From CBDAUN01 sp965214875 (lineage in GTDB: Bacteria; Pseudomonadota; Gammaproteobacteria; Arenicellales; JAJDZL01), in assembly GCA_965214875.1 (NCBI GenBank), contig OZ243980.1:3162001-3226000 (forward strand): 64,000 nt of DNA. Direction: 5' to 3'. Both the position numbers and the translations under genes were made by a program. The notes under the pieces were generated by a model. The model worked only from the letters and a program-made list of their open reading frames with translations. It made no database searches and had not been told where the DNA came from. Of the stretch, positions 35,111 through 44,926 are shown piece by piece (positions within the stretch are counted from its first letter, which is position 1; each line of letters begins with the position of its first letter).

Positions 35111-36823
35111 TCAATCCCGCCCAATGCGATTCAACATCTGCGCGACAACCGAATTCAAAGGCAGATGCTCAATGCTGCCGTCAGCCCGGCGCTTATATTC
35201 CGCAGTATCTGCTGCCATTCCGCGGTCGGAGACCACCAGCCGATGAGGTATGCCGATAAGTTCCATATCGGCGAATTTGACTCCTGGACGCTCATCGCGA
35301 TCATCAAGAAGAACTTCAACGCCTGCGTTCTCGAGCTCGCTATGAATGCGGTCCGCGACGTTTCTGACCTGCTCTGACTGAGCATAGTTGATTGGGATAA
35401 CTGCAACCGAAAACGGCGCAATCGGGTCAGGCCAGATGATGCCGGCAGCATCATTGTTTTGCTCTATGGCTGCAGCGACGATTCTCGACACGCCGATGCC
35501 GTAGCAGCCCATCCACATGATGACATTCTTGCCACTGGAATCCAGGCAGGTTGCATTGAATGCCTCGCTGTACTTGGTGCCCAGCTGAAATACATGCCCC
35601 ACTTCTATGCCGCGCTTGACGGTGATGGACTCGTCAGGCGCATGCGGACAGGGATCGCCATCAGCCGCCTTTCTCAAATCCACCGCAACCGGTTCCAGGC
35701 AGTCTCGACCCCAATTAACGCCCCTATAGTGCCGGTTTTGCTGATTCGCTCCGCATACAAAGTCCGACAACAATGCAGCATCATAGTCCACGAAAATGTC
35801 AAGATCCAGATTGACAGGACCAATCGAGCCCGGCTCGGCACCGGCCACATCAACAATCGCTGCGGCCGATTCCATCTGCAAGGGCTTTGCAACCTGCGGA
35901 ATTCGTTCCGCCTTGAACACATTCAATTCGTGGTCGCCTCGAATGACGAGTGCGACAGGAGATTTTATGCCGCGAACGAGCAACGTTTTGACAGTGCTGC
36001 GTGCAGGCACAGACATGGCATCGCAAAGCTGCGCAATCGTGCGCACGCCCGGGGTTTCGACCAATCGCATTTGCTCTTTAGCGGCAGGACGCTCGCCGCC
36101 CGGCTCAGGCAGATCAATCAACTCGATATTCGAGGCGAATCCGGTTTTCTCATTGACCCCGATGCCGTCTTCGCCAGAATCGGCAATGACATGAAACTCA
36201 TTCGACACGCTGCCGCCTATCGCCCCTGAGTCTGCTTCAACGGCAACGAAGTCCAACCCGAGGCGCCGAAAAATTCGTTCATAGGCATCATGCATCAGAT
36301 AGTAGGCACTTTCCATGCCCGCACGATCGATATCGAAGGAATAAGCATCTTTCATCAGGAATTCACGGCATCGCATCACCCCGAAGCGCGGACGGATTTC
36401 ATCCCGAAACTTCCACTGGATCTGATAGAAATTCGCCGGCAGCTGCCGATAGCTTCGCACTTCATTGTTGATTAATGTGGTGATAACTTCTTCATGTGTC
36501 GGGCCTAGACAAAAATCGCGGTCATGGCGATCTTTGAAACGAAGCAGCTCAGGACCGAAATGATCCCACCGCCCGGATTCTTGCCATATCTCTCCAGGCT
36601 GAACGCCAGGCATCAGCACCTCATGAGCGCCAGAGCGATTCATTTCCTCGCGGACAATATTTTCAACTTTTCCCAAGACGCGAAGCCCGGTGGGAAGCCA
36701 GCTGTATATTCCTGCTGCAAGCTGGCGAATCATCCCGGCGCGCAACATCAGCCGATGGCTGATGATCTCAACACCAGCAGGCGTCTCCTTAGCGGTAGCA
36801 AGCAAGTATTCGGAGGTTTTCAT
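35111..36823 (-). CDS. proS: Prolyl-tRNA synthetase (bacterial type)
   Basis: A 570-residue class II synthetase. Start at ATG 36823 (MKTSEYLLATAKETPAGVEI) as in E. coli ProS. Motif 2 region QIQWKFRDEIRPRFGVMR, the INS editing domain in the middle, motif 3 in YGIGVSRIVAAAIEQ and the anticodon-binding domain at the C-terminus are all visible. Family length is 570-572, so complete. Confidence 0.96.
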   Translation of the reverse strand: MKTSEYLLATAKETPAGVEIISHRLMLRAGMIRQLAAGIYSWLPTGLRVLGKVENIVREEMNRSGAHEVLMPGVQPGEIWQESGRWDHFGPELLRFKDRHDRDFCLGPTHEEVITTLINNEVRSYRQLPANFYQIQWKFRDEIRPRFGVMRCREFLMKDAYSFDIDRAGMESAYYLMHDAYERIFRRLGLDFVAVEADSGAIGGSVSNEFHVIADSGEDGIGVNEKTGFASNIELIDLPEPGGERPAAKEQMRLVETPGVRTIAQLCDAMSVPARSTVKTLLVRGIKSPVALVIRGDHELNVFKAERIPQVAKPLQMESAAAIVDVAGAEPGSIGPVNLDLDIFVDYDAALLSDFVCGANQQNRHYRGVNWGRDCLEPVAVDLRKAADGDPCPHAPDESITVKRGIEVGHVFQLGTKYSEAFNATCLDSSGKNVIMWMGCYGIGVSRIVAAAIEQNNDAAGIIWPDPIAPFSVAVIPINYAQSEQVRNVADRIHSELENAGVEVLLDDRDERPGVKFADMELIGIPHRLVVSDRGMAADTAEYKRRADGSIEHLPLNSVVAQMLNRIGRD

Positions 36824-36870
36824 GATTGAGTGACGAGAGATAATTGGCTTGCAATTGTTTGCTGATCGCA

Positions 36871-37401
36871 CTACCAGCGACGCTTGTCCCACATGTCGGG
36901 GATTGCCCAATTCTCCGCATTGAGCCATCTCGGTGGCGGTTTATAGAATTGAAGGCTGAACTCGTATAGCTGATGCTCTGAGTCGTCTTCGGCAGCTGTT
37001 TCAACCGCCCGCATCCCTTGTGCGATCGCATCTTGGCGATTGAACCCGGATTCAGCATCCGTACATGGAAGGCTTGCCCAGAGCAGCTTCGCGTGCAGAT
37101 CGCGCAAGCGGCCTACAAGCTGCTGCGCCTGCGAGCGCTCAAGGTGCTCTAGCGTATCGTGAACGAAAGCAAATTCGAATCGTCCCAAGTTGCTGATCGA
37201 CGAGTCAATGTCTTTGAATACGACATGACTGATCGACGCATGCGGCTGCTCGGCTGCATATCGCGCAATGCCTTGCGGAATTGCGGGAGATATCACAACA
37301 ATCGAATTGAAACTGCTGCGTTCAAGCAGCAGGTCGAGCACTTTGGCAATTGGCGCATCCACAAACGAAATAACGGCCGAATCGTAGATGCTTAGTTGCA
37401 A
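36871..37401 (-). CDS. DUF6231 family protein
   Basis: A 176-residue protein matching DUF6231, a gammaproteobacterial family of unknown function with a methyltransferase-like sandwich. Features: FAFVHDTLEHLERSQAQQLVGRLRDL, and the C-terminal PPRWLNAENWAIPDMWDKRRW typical of the family. No SAM-binding glycine motif is convincing, so it may be inactive. It lies 13 bp after folE2. Confidence 0.75.
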   Translation of the reverse strand: MQLSIYDSAVISFVDAPIAKVLDLLLERSSFNSIVVISPAIPQGIARYAAEQPHASISHVVFKDIDSSISNLGRFEFAFVHDTLEHLERSQAQQLVGRLRDLHAKLLWASLPCTDAESGFNRQDAIAQGMRAVETAAEDDSEHQLYEFSLQFYKPPPRWLNAENWAIPDMWDKRRW

Positions 37402-37414
37402 ATGCCGGTCCCGT

Positions 37415-38275
37415 CTAGCTTACAACCTCCAGCCGTAAACCAGGCACTTTCGAATTCGAAATTCGCGCATAGGCGGAATGGTTATGAATCGATTCGAAAT
37501 TTTCGGACTCAACCGTATAGGCAAGAATTCGTTCGTCCCTATTGAGTTCACTTGCCACGTCCCTCACGATATCCTCGACAAATTTGGGATTATCGTAAGC
37601 TTCCTCAGTAACGTATTTTTCATCCGGCCGCTTCAACAGCCCGTATAGTTGGGAACTCGCATTGGATTCAGCGAGTTCGATCAGCTCTTCAATCCAGACG
37701 AACTCCTCTGTCATGGCCGTAATGGTCACGTGGGACCGCTGATTATGGGCACCATAGTCTGAAATTTCTTTGGAGCAGGGACAAAGGCTAGTTACCGGCA
37801 CTACCACGCGTGTAGTGATTTGCGAATCTCCACTGGATTTCAATTCGCCGAACACTGTCGCTTCGTAGTCGACGACACTGCTTACTCCGGTAACCGGCGC
37901 GGATTTCTCCATGAAATAGGGAAATGTCATTTCGATTCTGCTGGTTTTAGAATCCAGCTTGTTCGCAACTTCACGGACAATGTCCTTGAACGAGGATACG
38001 GAAATAACGCTTTCGTGACTGTTTAGCACTTCAACAAATCGGGACATGTGCGTGCCTTTGAAATTATGCGGCAAACCTACGTACATGTTGAATTGAGCAA
38101 TTGTGTATTGCTCGCCGCTGCTGCGATCCCGCACTTTTACCGGATGGCGAATAGAGCGGATTCCAACTTGATCAATCGGAAGTTGCCGCGTATCCGTCTT
38201 GGCTTGAATGTCTGGAATGGCGTTTTCGAAATCCGAGCCGGAGACTGCGGGTGAAATCAGTTTGGGGTAATTCAT
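37415..38275 (-). CDS. folE2: GTP cyclohydrolase FolE2 (type IB)
   Basis: A 286-residue enzyme that converts GTP to dihydroneopterin triphosphate for folate or queuosine synthesis. The COG1469 signatures are GLPHNFKGTHMSRFVEVLN, metal-ligand Cys in VTSLCPCSKEIS, AHNQRSH and ENFESIHNHSAYA. Type IB enzymes work with metals other than zinc, so they are often used under zinc limitation. No folE1 or Zur site can be assessed here. It is downstream of dxs on the same strand. Confidence 0.93.
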   Translation of the reverse strand: MNYPKLISPAVSGSDFENAIPDIQAKTDTRQLPIDQVGIRSIRHPVKVRDRSSGEQYTIAQFNMYVGLPHNFKGTHMSRFVEVLNSHESVISVSSFKDIVREVANKLDSKTSRIEMTFPYFMEKSAPVTGVSSVVDYEATVFGELKSSGDSQITTRVVVPVTSLCPCSKEISDYGAHNQRSHVTITAMTEEFVWIEELIELAESNASSQLYGLLKRPDEKYVTEEAYDNPKFVEDIVRDVASELNRDERILAYTVESENFESIHNHSAYARISNSKVPGLRLEVVS

Positions 38276-38302
38276 CTGAAATCCAATGGAATCGGTTACT
38301 TA

Positions 38303-40192
38303 TCATGAACTCAATGCGGATTTTACACGTTTTACTATGGAAGCACTATCCAATCCGCACTGAGCCAAGACGTGATCGGGCTTGCCATGCTTCAAGTGCT
38401 GGTCGGGCAATCCGAGATTGACGGTCTGGATATTGATGCCGGAAGCGGCAAGCACTTCATTGACAGCCGACCCGGCACCGCCAGCGACCACGTTTTCTTC
38501 GATTGTGAGAATCAGCTCATGCGACTGAGCCATTTTTTTGACCAGATCCTCGTCGATGGGCTTGATAAACCGCATGTTGACCGCTGTCGCATCCAGCTCC
38601 TCAGCCGCAGACCTAGCTGGCGCGACCATTGATCCGAACGCCAGAATTGCGACCTTGCTGCCTTCACGCAAAACGTCTGCTTTGCCGATTGGCAGCAATT
38701 GCATAGCTTCCTGCGGCTGTGCGCCTGGCCCGGTTCCTCGCGGATAGCGTACCGCGATCGGGCCATCATGCATGTATGCGGTATACAGCATGTCGCGGCA
38801 TTCCTTTTCGTCGCAAGGCGACATAACCACCAAATGCGGCAAGCATCGCAGATACGAATAATCGTATGCACCGGCGTGCGTGGCTCCGTCTCCACCCACA
38901 TAGCCGGCGCGGTCGATGGCGAACATGACATCCAGATTCTGCACGCTGACATCATGAATCACCTGATCGTAGGCACGCTGCAAGAAGGTCGAATAGATGG
39001 CGACGACAGGCTTCATGCCCTCGCAGGCCAATCCGGCGGCAAATGTAACCGAATGCTGCTCGGCGATGCCAACATCGAAATATCGGTCGGGAAACTGCTT
39101 TTCGAATTGAACCAGCCCTGATCCTTCGCGCATCGCCGGAGTGATTCCGATGAGCCGTTGATCGGCAGCCGCCATATCGCAAAGCCACTTGCCGAAAACA
39201 TGGGTATAGGTCAGGCCGGACGCTTTCTTTTCGAGCTTGCCCGTTTCCGGGTTGAAGGGCGATACGCCGTGATATACCAGCGGATTGGCTTCGGCCTGAT
39301 CGAACCCCTTGCCTTTTTGCGTAACAATATGCAAGAAGCGCGGCCCCTTTTGCATCTTCAAATTCTGCAATGTCGACAGCAGCACATTGACATTGTGCCC
39401 GTCGATGGGGCCAATGTAGTAAAAGCCCAGCTCCTCGAACCATGTGCTAGGAAGCAACATGCCCTTGGCGTGCGCCTCAAATTTGTCGGTGATTTTCTTC
39501 GCTGGCGGGACGGTGCTTAGGACGACCCTGCTGCCTTCGCGCATGGACATGAATGTTCTTCCCGAAAGCAGTCTCGCCAGATAGTTGGTCAATGCGCCGA
39601 CGTTCGGTGAGATCGACATCTCGTTGTCATTCAAAATAACGAGCAAGTCAGCCGAAGAGTCCCCTGCGTTATTCAGCGCCTCGTAGGCGAGCCCCGCAGT
39701 CATTGCGCCATCGCCAATAATGGCCACCACGTTGCGGCCTTCACCTTTAAGCTCGTTGGCAATGGACATGCCCAAGCCGGCGGAAATCGAGGTGCTCGAA
39801 TGGCCCGCACCGAAGGTGTCGTATTCGCTTTCTTCGCGTGTCAAAAAGCCGCTCAATCCATTAGGCTGACGGATCGTATGCATCATATCTCGTCGTCCTG
39901 TCAGAATCTTATGCGGGTATGCTTGATGCCCAATATCCCAAACCAGCCGGTCGTATGGCGTGTTGTAGATATAGTGCAATGCGACCGTCAGTTCGACGGT
40001 TCCCAGCCCTGCCGCCAAATGGCCGCCCGTTCTGGAAATCACATCGACCAGATATTCCCGCAGCTCTACCGCCACAGCAGGCATCTGCGAACGATCAAGC
40101 GTACGCAAATCTTGAGGCGAATCGATACCGGAAAGAAGCGGAAATCGTGCAGAATCAATTATTGGTGTGTCTTCGTTTTGCTTGTCGTTCAT
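38303..40192 (-). CDS. dxs: 1-Deoxy-D-xylulose-5-phosphate synthase
   Basis: The thiamine-dependent first enzyme of the MEP isoprenoid pathway, joining pyruvate and glyceraldehyde-3-phosphate. Visible: TPP-binding IGDGAMTAGLAYEALNNAGD, the catalytic-domain FGAGHSSTSISAGLGM, GYVGGDGATHAGAYD and the C-terminal EENVVAGGAGSAVNE. About 629 residues from ATG 40192. It follows ispA closely, giving an isoprenoid operon xseB-ispA-dxs. Confidence 0.96.
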   Translation of the reverse strand: MNDKQNEDTPIIDSARFPLLSGIDSPQDLRTLDRSQMPAVAVELREYLVDVISRTGGHLAAGLGTVELTVALHYIYNTPYDRLVWDIGHQAYPHKILTGRRDMMHTIRQPNGLSGFLTREESEYDTFGAGHSSTSISAGLGMSIANELKGEGRNVVAIIGDGAMTAGLAYEALNNAGDSSADLLVILNDNEMSISPNVGALTNYLARLLSGRTFMSMREGSRVVLSTVPPAKKITDKFEAHAKGMLLPSTWFEELGFYYIGPIDGHNVNVLLSTLQNLKMQKGPRFLHIVTQKGKGFDQAEANPLVYHGVSPFNPETGKLEKKASGLTYTHVFGKWLCDMAAADQRLIGITPAMREGSGLVQFEKQFPDRYFDVGIAEQHSVTFAAGLACEGMKPVVAIYSTFLQRAYDQVIHDVSVQNLDVMFAIDRAGYVGGDGATHAGAYDYSYLRCLPHLVVMSPCDEKECRDMLYTAYMHDGPIAVRYPRGTGPGAQPQEAMQLLPIGKADVLREGSKVAILAFGSMVAPARSAAEELDATAVNMRFIKPIDEDLVKKMAQSHELILTIEENVVAGGAGSAVNEVLAASGINIQTVNLGLPDQHLKHGKPDHVLAQCGLDSASIVKRVKSALSS

Positions 40193-40212
40193 CGCAATCG
40201 CCAATCAGCTAG

Positions 40213-41031
40213 TTAATGTGTTCGTTCAACCACGAAATCGGCAAGGTGACGCAAGTTTTGCGTATCCATGTTCAACTCATCGAGCGCCGCCAAGGCCGCC
40301 TTGTGCAGTTGCAGGGCCTTGCTTTTGGAACTGATTTCCGGATTCTCTCCGTCCAAGGCGTCATCAACGCATTGAAACGCAAGACCGATGTTGTTGCCAT
40401 ATCGCTTGAGTGCTTCCAAATCGCTTTCGCTGGCGCAGCCGCTTGCGACCGCACCCAGCTGGACGGCCGAGTTGATCAGCGCCGCCGTCTTAAGCAGGTG
40501 CATTTGATCAAAATCATAGCCGGGCTCGTTGCCGTTGGCCATCGCAATATCCATAATCTGTCCACCAACCATGCCGCTAGACCCGCTAGCACTGGCAAGC
40601 ACTTGGATCATTTTCGCGCGCCTTTCAGCCCCATGTCCATTTGGCGTATGCGCCAGCACTTCGAACGCCAGCGCTTGCAGCGCATCTCCGACCAAGATGG
40701 CAGTTGGCTCGTCATAGGCTTTGTGACATGACGGAGCGCCTCGGCGCATATCGTCATCATCCATCGATGGCAGATCGTCATGCACCAGCGAATAGGCATG
40801 AATCAGTTCAACCGCCGCCGCTCCGGCATCCAGGTCGGCAGCGCCAGCGCCGAACATTTCTCCTGTGAGGTAGACCAGCACCGCTCGGACGCGCTTGCCG
40901 CCATTGGTCGTTGCATAGCGCATCGCCTCATGCAGGCGCACAGGCGGCGCATTGGCCACGGGCAAGGCATTGTTCAGCGCCTCATCTGCCCGAACCTTGT
41001 ACTGATTCCAGTTGGTTTCAAGAATGTTCAC
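40213..41031 (-). CDS. ispA: Farnesyl diphosphate synthase (IspA-type prenyltransferase)
   Basis: A 272-residue trans-prenyltransferase making FPP from IPP and DMAPP. First Asp-rich motif: LVHDDLPSMDDDDMRRG. Second motif: QCVDDALD. After this the usual loop with K-D-xxxx-K-x-TYP-xx-xG is missing; the sequence goes from GENPEISSKSKALQL straight to the C-terminal helices. That region helps bind diphosphate, and the family length is near 295-300, so the protein is about 25 residues short exactly there. Activity may be altered. Its ATG overlaps the xseB stop (ATGA). Confidence 0.9.
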   Translation of the reverse strand: MNILETNWNQYKVRADEALNNALPVANAPPVRLHEAMRYATTNGGKRVRAVLVYLTGEMFGAGAADLDAGAAAVELIHAYSLVHDDLPSMDDDDMRRGAPSCHKAYDEPTAILVGDALQALAFEVLAHTPNGHGAERRAKMIQVLASASGSSGMVGGQIMDIAMANGNEPGYDFDQMHLLKTAALINSAVQLGAVASGCASESDLEALKRYGNNIGLAFQCVDDALDGENPEISSKSKALQLHKAALAALDELNMDTQNLRHLADFVVERTH

Positions 41032-41276
41032 TCGGAAGACTCGTTTTGAAATGGCTGCTTGACATACGTCTTTTCCTGCTGAATCAGCTGTTGAACACGC
41101 TGTTCAGCGCTTTGCAACTGCGCTTGACATTCGCGCGACAGCTGGATGCCCCTTTCAAAATCCTTAAGCGATTGCTCTAAAGATTGATCCCCGCTCTCCA
41201 TGCGCTGGGCTATTTTTTCCAGCTCCTGCAGCGCCATTTCAAACACATTCGCAGACTTGCCGGTTTTTTGATTCAT
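41028..41276 (-). CDS. xseB: Exodeoxyribonuclease VII small subunit
   Basis: An 82-residue coiled-coil protein with the family core FEMALQELEKIAQRMESGDQSLEQSLKDFERG. It partners XseA in degrading single-stranded DNA. First gene of the xseB-ispA-dxs unit, overlapping ispA by 4 bp. Confidence 0.94.
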   Translation of the reverse strand: MNQKTGKSANVFEMALQELEKIAQRMESGDQSLEQSLKDFERGIQLSRECQAQLQSAEQRVQQLIQQEKTYVKQPFQNESSE

Positions 41277-41329
41277 TGGCTTATATCTACAGTTCCAAAA
41301 TCGTTGTTGGAAACATACATGATATATTT

Positions 41330-41587
41330 TTATTGACAGGGATGCTTTTCAATCGATAGCATCAATTCAAGCAATTGATCTTGTCCACTTGCATCCATTC
41401 GTTCTTGGTGGCCATGCCCCCTAAACGACCTCTGCGGCATTTCGATCATTGTCCGCAGCGGACTGCGACCGGATAAGCGATGGAGCTGCTTAAGCTCGTC
41501 AATTTCAACCGCCAAGCCACTGTTCCGAGCACTTAGCCTCATCGCTTGCCATGCTAGCCGATCAATCCACGATACCGCGCGAACCAT
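41330..41587 (-). CDS. Small hypothetical protein, doubtful
   Basis: An 85-codon frame between the katG terminator and xseB. No signal peptide, domain or clear ribosome-binding site. It might be real, but composition alone does not support it strongly. Confidence 0.25.
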   Translation of the reverse strand: MVRAVSWIDRLAWQAMRLSARNSGLAVEIDELKQLHRLSGRSPLRTMIEMPQRSFRGHGHQERMDASGQDQLLELMLSIEKHPCQ

Positions 41588-41604
41588 CAGGATCAGAAAA
41601 GCAT

Positions 41605-41636
41605 GGGCGGCACTTGTGATCGCGCAAGTGCCGCCC
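41605..41636 (-). terminator. Rho-independent terminator of katG
   Basis: Perfect 12-bp stem GGGCGGCACTTG/CAAGTGCCGCCC, 8-nt loop, followed on the minus strand by CTTTTCTG. It starts 17 bp after the katG stop codon. Confidence 0.8.
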
Positions 41637-41652
41637 TAGATCAGAAAAGCGA

Positions 41653-43833
41653 TCAGTTCACGTCGAACCGATCCAGATTCATCACTTTGGTCCAGGCCGC
41701 AACGAAGTCGTTGACGAACTTCGTCCCGGCATCCGAAGCAGCGTAGACTTCCGCATACGCACGAAGCTCGCTATTGGAACCAAAGATCAAATCGACTCGC
41801 GTCGCGGTCCACCTAGATTCGCCCGTATCGCGGTCTACGCCTTCGTAGACATCGGCTTCGCCGGCACTGAGCGACCATTTAATCCCCATATCCAGCAAAT
41901 TGACGAAAAAGTCATTGCTAAGCGTGCCGCGACGATCGGTGAAAACACCGTGCGATGAGCCCCCTGCATTCGCGCCGAGCACCCTCATGCCGCCAATCAG
42001 GACTGTCAGCTCTGCAATATTGAGGGTGAGCAGCTGCGCCTTGTCGATCAGCAGTTCCTCGGGCAGGATCGGGAAGTTCGCTTTGCTGTAGTTGCGCATG
42101 CCGTCCGCCATCGGCTCAAGCACGGCAAACGACTCGGCGTCGGTTTGCTCCGCACTCGCATCCATGCGGCCTGGAGTAAACGGCACCTGGATGTCATGTC
42201 CGCCTTGATTCGCCGCTTTTTCGATTGCCGCGCAACCGCCAAGAACGATCATGTCGGCGAGCGACACCTTCTTGCCATCATTGCGCGAGGCGTTAAAGTC
42301 GGACTGAATCGACTCAAGCGCTCTCAGCACCTTCGCCAGCTGATCGGGATCGTTAACTTCCCATTGATTCTGGGGAGCTAGGCGCACACGCGCCCCGTTT
42401 GCGCCGCCGCGCATGTCGGATCCGCGGAAGGTTGATGCCGATGCCCACGCTGCAAGCACCAGTTCGGTGTTCGAAAGACCGGATTGCAGTATTTTCTCTT
42501 TCAATCCGGCGACTTCCGCATCACCAATCAGTCCGTGGTCGACAACTGGAATCGGATCCTGCCAGATTAGATCCTCATCCGGCACCTCTGAACCGAGATA
42601 GCGCGAGCGGGGACCCATGTCGCGATGCGTCAGCTTGAACCAGGCACGAGCGAAGGCATCTGCAAACTCATCAGGATTCTGATGGAATCTTCGAGAGATC
42701 GGCTCAAAGCCCGGATCCATGCGCATCGACATGTCCGCAGTCGTCATCATGACCGGCGCTCTTTTGGAGGGATCGTCGGGAGCCGGGGCCTGGTTGCTAT
42801 CAGTAACTTCAACCGTCTTCCACTGATAATGGCCGGAGGGGCTCTTGTTCAGTTCCCATTCATTGCCGAACAGCATCTCGAAATATGAATTGTCCCACTG
42901 AGTCGGGGTCGGGGTCCATGGCCCTTCAAATCCGCTGCCGGTCTGATCGGCGCCCATGCCGCTTTTGTGGCTGTTTTGCCAGCCCAGCCCTTGCAGCTCG
43001 ATGGTTGCCGCTTCCGGCTCCGGACCGACAGCCTCTTCGGGGCCGGCACCATGGCACTTGCCGAATGTATGACCGCCTGCGGTAAGGGCAACGGTCTCCT
43101 CGTCGGTCATGCCCATGCGAGTGAAAGTCTCACGCACATCGATGCCCGAAGCCACCGGGTCGGGATTGGCGTTGGGGCCTTCGGGATTGACATAGATCAA
43201 TCCCATTTGAACGGCTGCAAGCGGATTTTCGAGGTCGCGCTCGCCGGTGTAGCGCTCATCGTCGAGCCAGGTGGTTTCGACACCCCAGTAGGTATCTTTC
43301 TCCGGCTCCCAGACATCTTCGCGACCGCCGCCGAAGCCGAACGTTTTCAGCCCCATCGATTCGAGCGCGACATTGCCGGCAAGGATCATCAGGTCAGCCC
43401 AGGATAGGCTAGCGCCATATTTTTGCTTGACTGGCCAAAGCAGGCGGCGCGCCTTGTCGAGATTGACGTTATCCGGCCAACTGTTGAGCGGAGCGAAGCG
43501 CTGAGCGCCGGTGTTGCCTCCGCCGCGTCCGTCGCTGGTGCGGTAGGTGCCGGCGCTGTGCCAGGCCATGCGGATGAAAAAAGGACCGTAGTGTCCGTAG
43601 TCGGCGGGCCACCAGTCCTTCGAATCCGTCATTACATCCGTGAGATCCTGCTTGACTGCTTGGAGATCGAGTTTTGCGAATTCTTCCGCGTAGTTGAAAT
43701 CGTTGCCCATAGGGTTATGGTCGGATGAATGCTGGCGCAAAATGTCCAGATTCAGCTGATCCGGCCACCAATCCCGATTGGTGGTACCGCCTCCTCCGAC
43801 GTGTTTGATCGGGCATTTACCTTGATTGCTCAT
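41653..43833 (-). CDS. katG: Catalase-peroxidase
   Basis: A 726-residue haem enzyme that destroys hydrogen peroxide. Distal-side motif IRMAWHSAGTYR holds the catalytic Arg-Trp-His; MGLIYVNPEGPNANPDP holds the crosslinking Tyr; GGHTFGKCHG holds the proximal His. The second, haem-free domain follows from about residue 430. The start ATG 43833 (MSNQGKCPIKHVGGGG) is preferred over an upstream 43860 start. Single gene with its own terminator; likely oxidative-stress regulated, but no OxyR site was identified. Confidence 0.96.
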   Translation of the reverse strand: MSNQGKCPIKHVGGGGTTNRDWWPDQLNLDILRQHSSDHNPMGNDFNYAEEFAKLDLQAVKQDLTDVMTDSKDWWPADYGHYGPFFIRMAWHSAGTYRTSDGRGGGNTGAQRFAPLNSWPDNVNLDKARRLLWPVKQKYGASLSWADLMILAGNVALESMGLKTFGFGGGREDVWEPEKDTYWGVETTWLDDERYTGERDLENPLAAVQMGLIYVNPEGPNANPDPVASGIDVRETFTRMGMTDEETVALTAGGHTFGKCHGAGPEEAVGPEPEAATIELQGLGWQNSHKSGMGADQTGSGFEGPWTPTPTQWDNSYFEMLFGNEWELNKSPSGHYQWKTVEVTDSNQAPAPDDPSKRAPVMMTTADMSMRMDPGFEPISRRFHQNPDEFADAFARAWFKLTHRDMGPRSRYLGSEVPDEDLIWQDPIPVVDHGLIGDAEVAGLKEKILQSGLSNTELVLAAWASASTFRGSDMRGGANGARVRLAPQNQWEVNDPDQLAKVLRALESIQSDFNASRNDGKKVSLADMIVLGGCAAIEKAANQGGHDIQVPFTPGRMDASAEQTDAESFAVLEPMADGMRNYSKANFPILPEELLIDKAQLLTLNIAELTVLIGGMRVLGANAGGSSHGVFTDRRGTLSNDFFVNLLDMGIKWSLSAGEADVYEGVDRDTGESRWTATRVDLIFGSNSELRAYAEVYAASDAGTKFVNDFVAAWTKVMNLDRFDVN

Positions 43834-44272
43834 CGGGTCAGTTCCTCTTCGAAATGACAATTGAAATTTTTGAAGTTAGTAAAGAATAGCAATTGTACGC
43901 AAAACGGCAAGACTTGCATGAGTTCCTTAATCGTTTCGCGCCCACTGGGGCGGGCGCGGCGAGCGAATAGCTGCTGATTGACGCGAGGGGCACGCTCGCC
44001 TTGATGCCTGATGCCAACAGCAAGTTGCGAATAGCAGTTCGAAGAAGATCAAGACAAGGTGCAATCAGTCAATCCGCCGATTGCCGCCAAAACTTTCAAT
44101 TTCAGGCAAACGGCGAGCAACCGTCGCTGAGAAAAAATTGGCGGAATTCGGTCGCTCATACGATAGGTCGATGGAATGCAAAAACATGCAAGTTTGATCG
44201 AAGAGGGCCGTTCACTTCAATTGATTGTGCTATCATTGTTGCAAAATTACAGCATAAGAACGCCATGTAGCA
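43834..44272. other. Intergenic region upstream of katG, no gene seen
   Basis: About 440 bp between the divergent katG and Uma2 genes. It should contain both promoters. No repeat, RNA gene or clear operator recognised. Confidence 0.45.
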
Positions 44273-44926
44273 ATGAGCGCAGTGCAAACATCTAAACCAA
44301 AGGCGACTTATCAGGATGTGCTGGATGCGCCGCCGCATAAGGTTGCTGAAATTGTCGATGGGACGCTTTATACCCACCCAAGGCCGGCGGCGCCTCATGC
44401 CATGGCCGGCTCGGTATTCGGAAGCATCATCAACCAGTCATTCCATCAAGGACGCGGCGGGCCCGGCGGCTGGTGGATAATTGATGAACCTGAACTCCAC
44501 TTGGGCGGCGACATCGTAGTCCCTGATGTCGCAGGCTGGCGGCGCAAGCGAATGCCTGCATTCCCGGCCGGCGCCCACTTCACCTTGGTGCCAGATTGGG
44601 TTTGCGAAGTGCTTTCCCCTTCCACTCGTCGCCTTGATCTTGGCCGCAAGAAAGCGGTTTACGCTCGCGAAGGCGTTGCGCACCATTGGTTCATAGACCC
44701 TAGCGACTGTTCGCTGGAAGCGTTCGAACTGCGCGATATGAAATGGGCGCTGATCGAAAGGCTTTGGGGCAATGCTGAAGTTTCGCTGCCGCCATTTGAA
44801 GCGATCAGTTTCAATCTTGGAGACTTGTGGCCCCAGCATGCCGTTCATGGGGACGCCCTTCATAGAGCAACGCCAGACGAGTCGGCTTTTGAACCGGACC
44901 GCGCAGCAATCGAACTATCCGAATAG
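44273..44926 (+). CDS. Uma2 family PD-(D/E)XK endonuclease-like protein
   Basis: A 217-residue protein of the Uma2/DUF820 family. The nuclease core shows YQDVLDAPPHKVAEIVDGTLY, IIDEPELHLGGDIVVPDVAGWR (Glu and PD) and WVCEVLSPSTRRLDLGRKKAVYAREGVAHHWFIDP (E-V-L and the Lys). The family is common in accessory genomes, and its physiological role is unsettled. Stand-alone gene. Confidence 0.88.
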   Translation: MSAVQTSKPKATYQDVLDAPPHKVAEIVDGTLYTHPRPAAPHAMAGSVFGSIINQSFHQGRGGPGGWWIIDEPELHLGGDIVVPDVAGWRRKRMPAFPAGAHFTLVPDWVCEVLSPSTRRLDLGRKKAVYAREGVAHHWFIDPSDCSLEAFELRDMKWALIERLWGNAEVSLPPFEAISFNLGDLWPQHAVHGDALHRATPDESAFEPDRAAIELSE

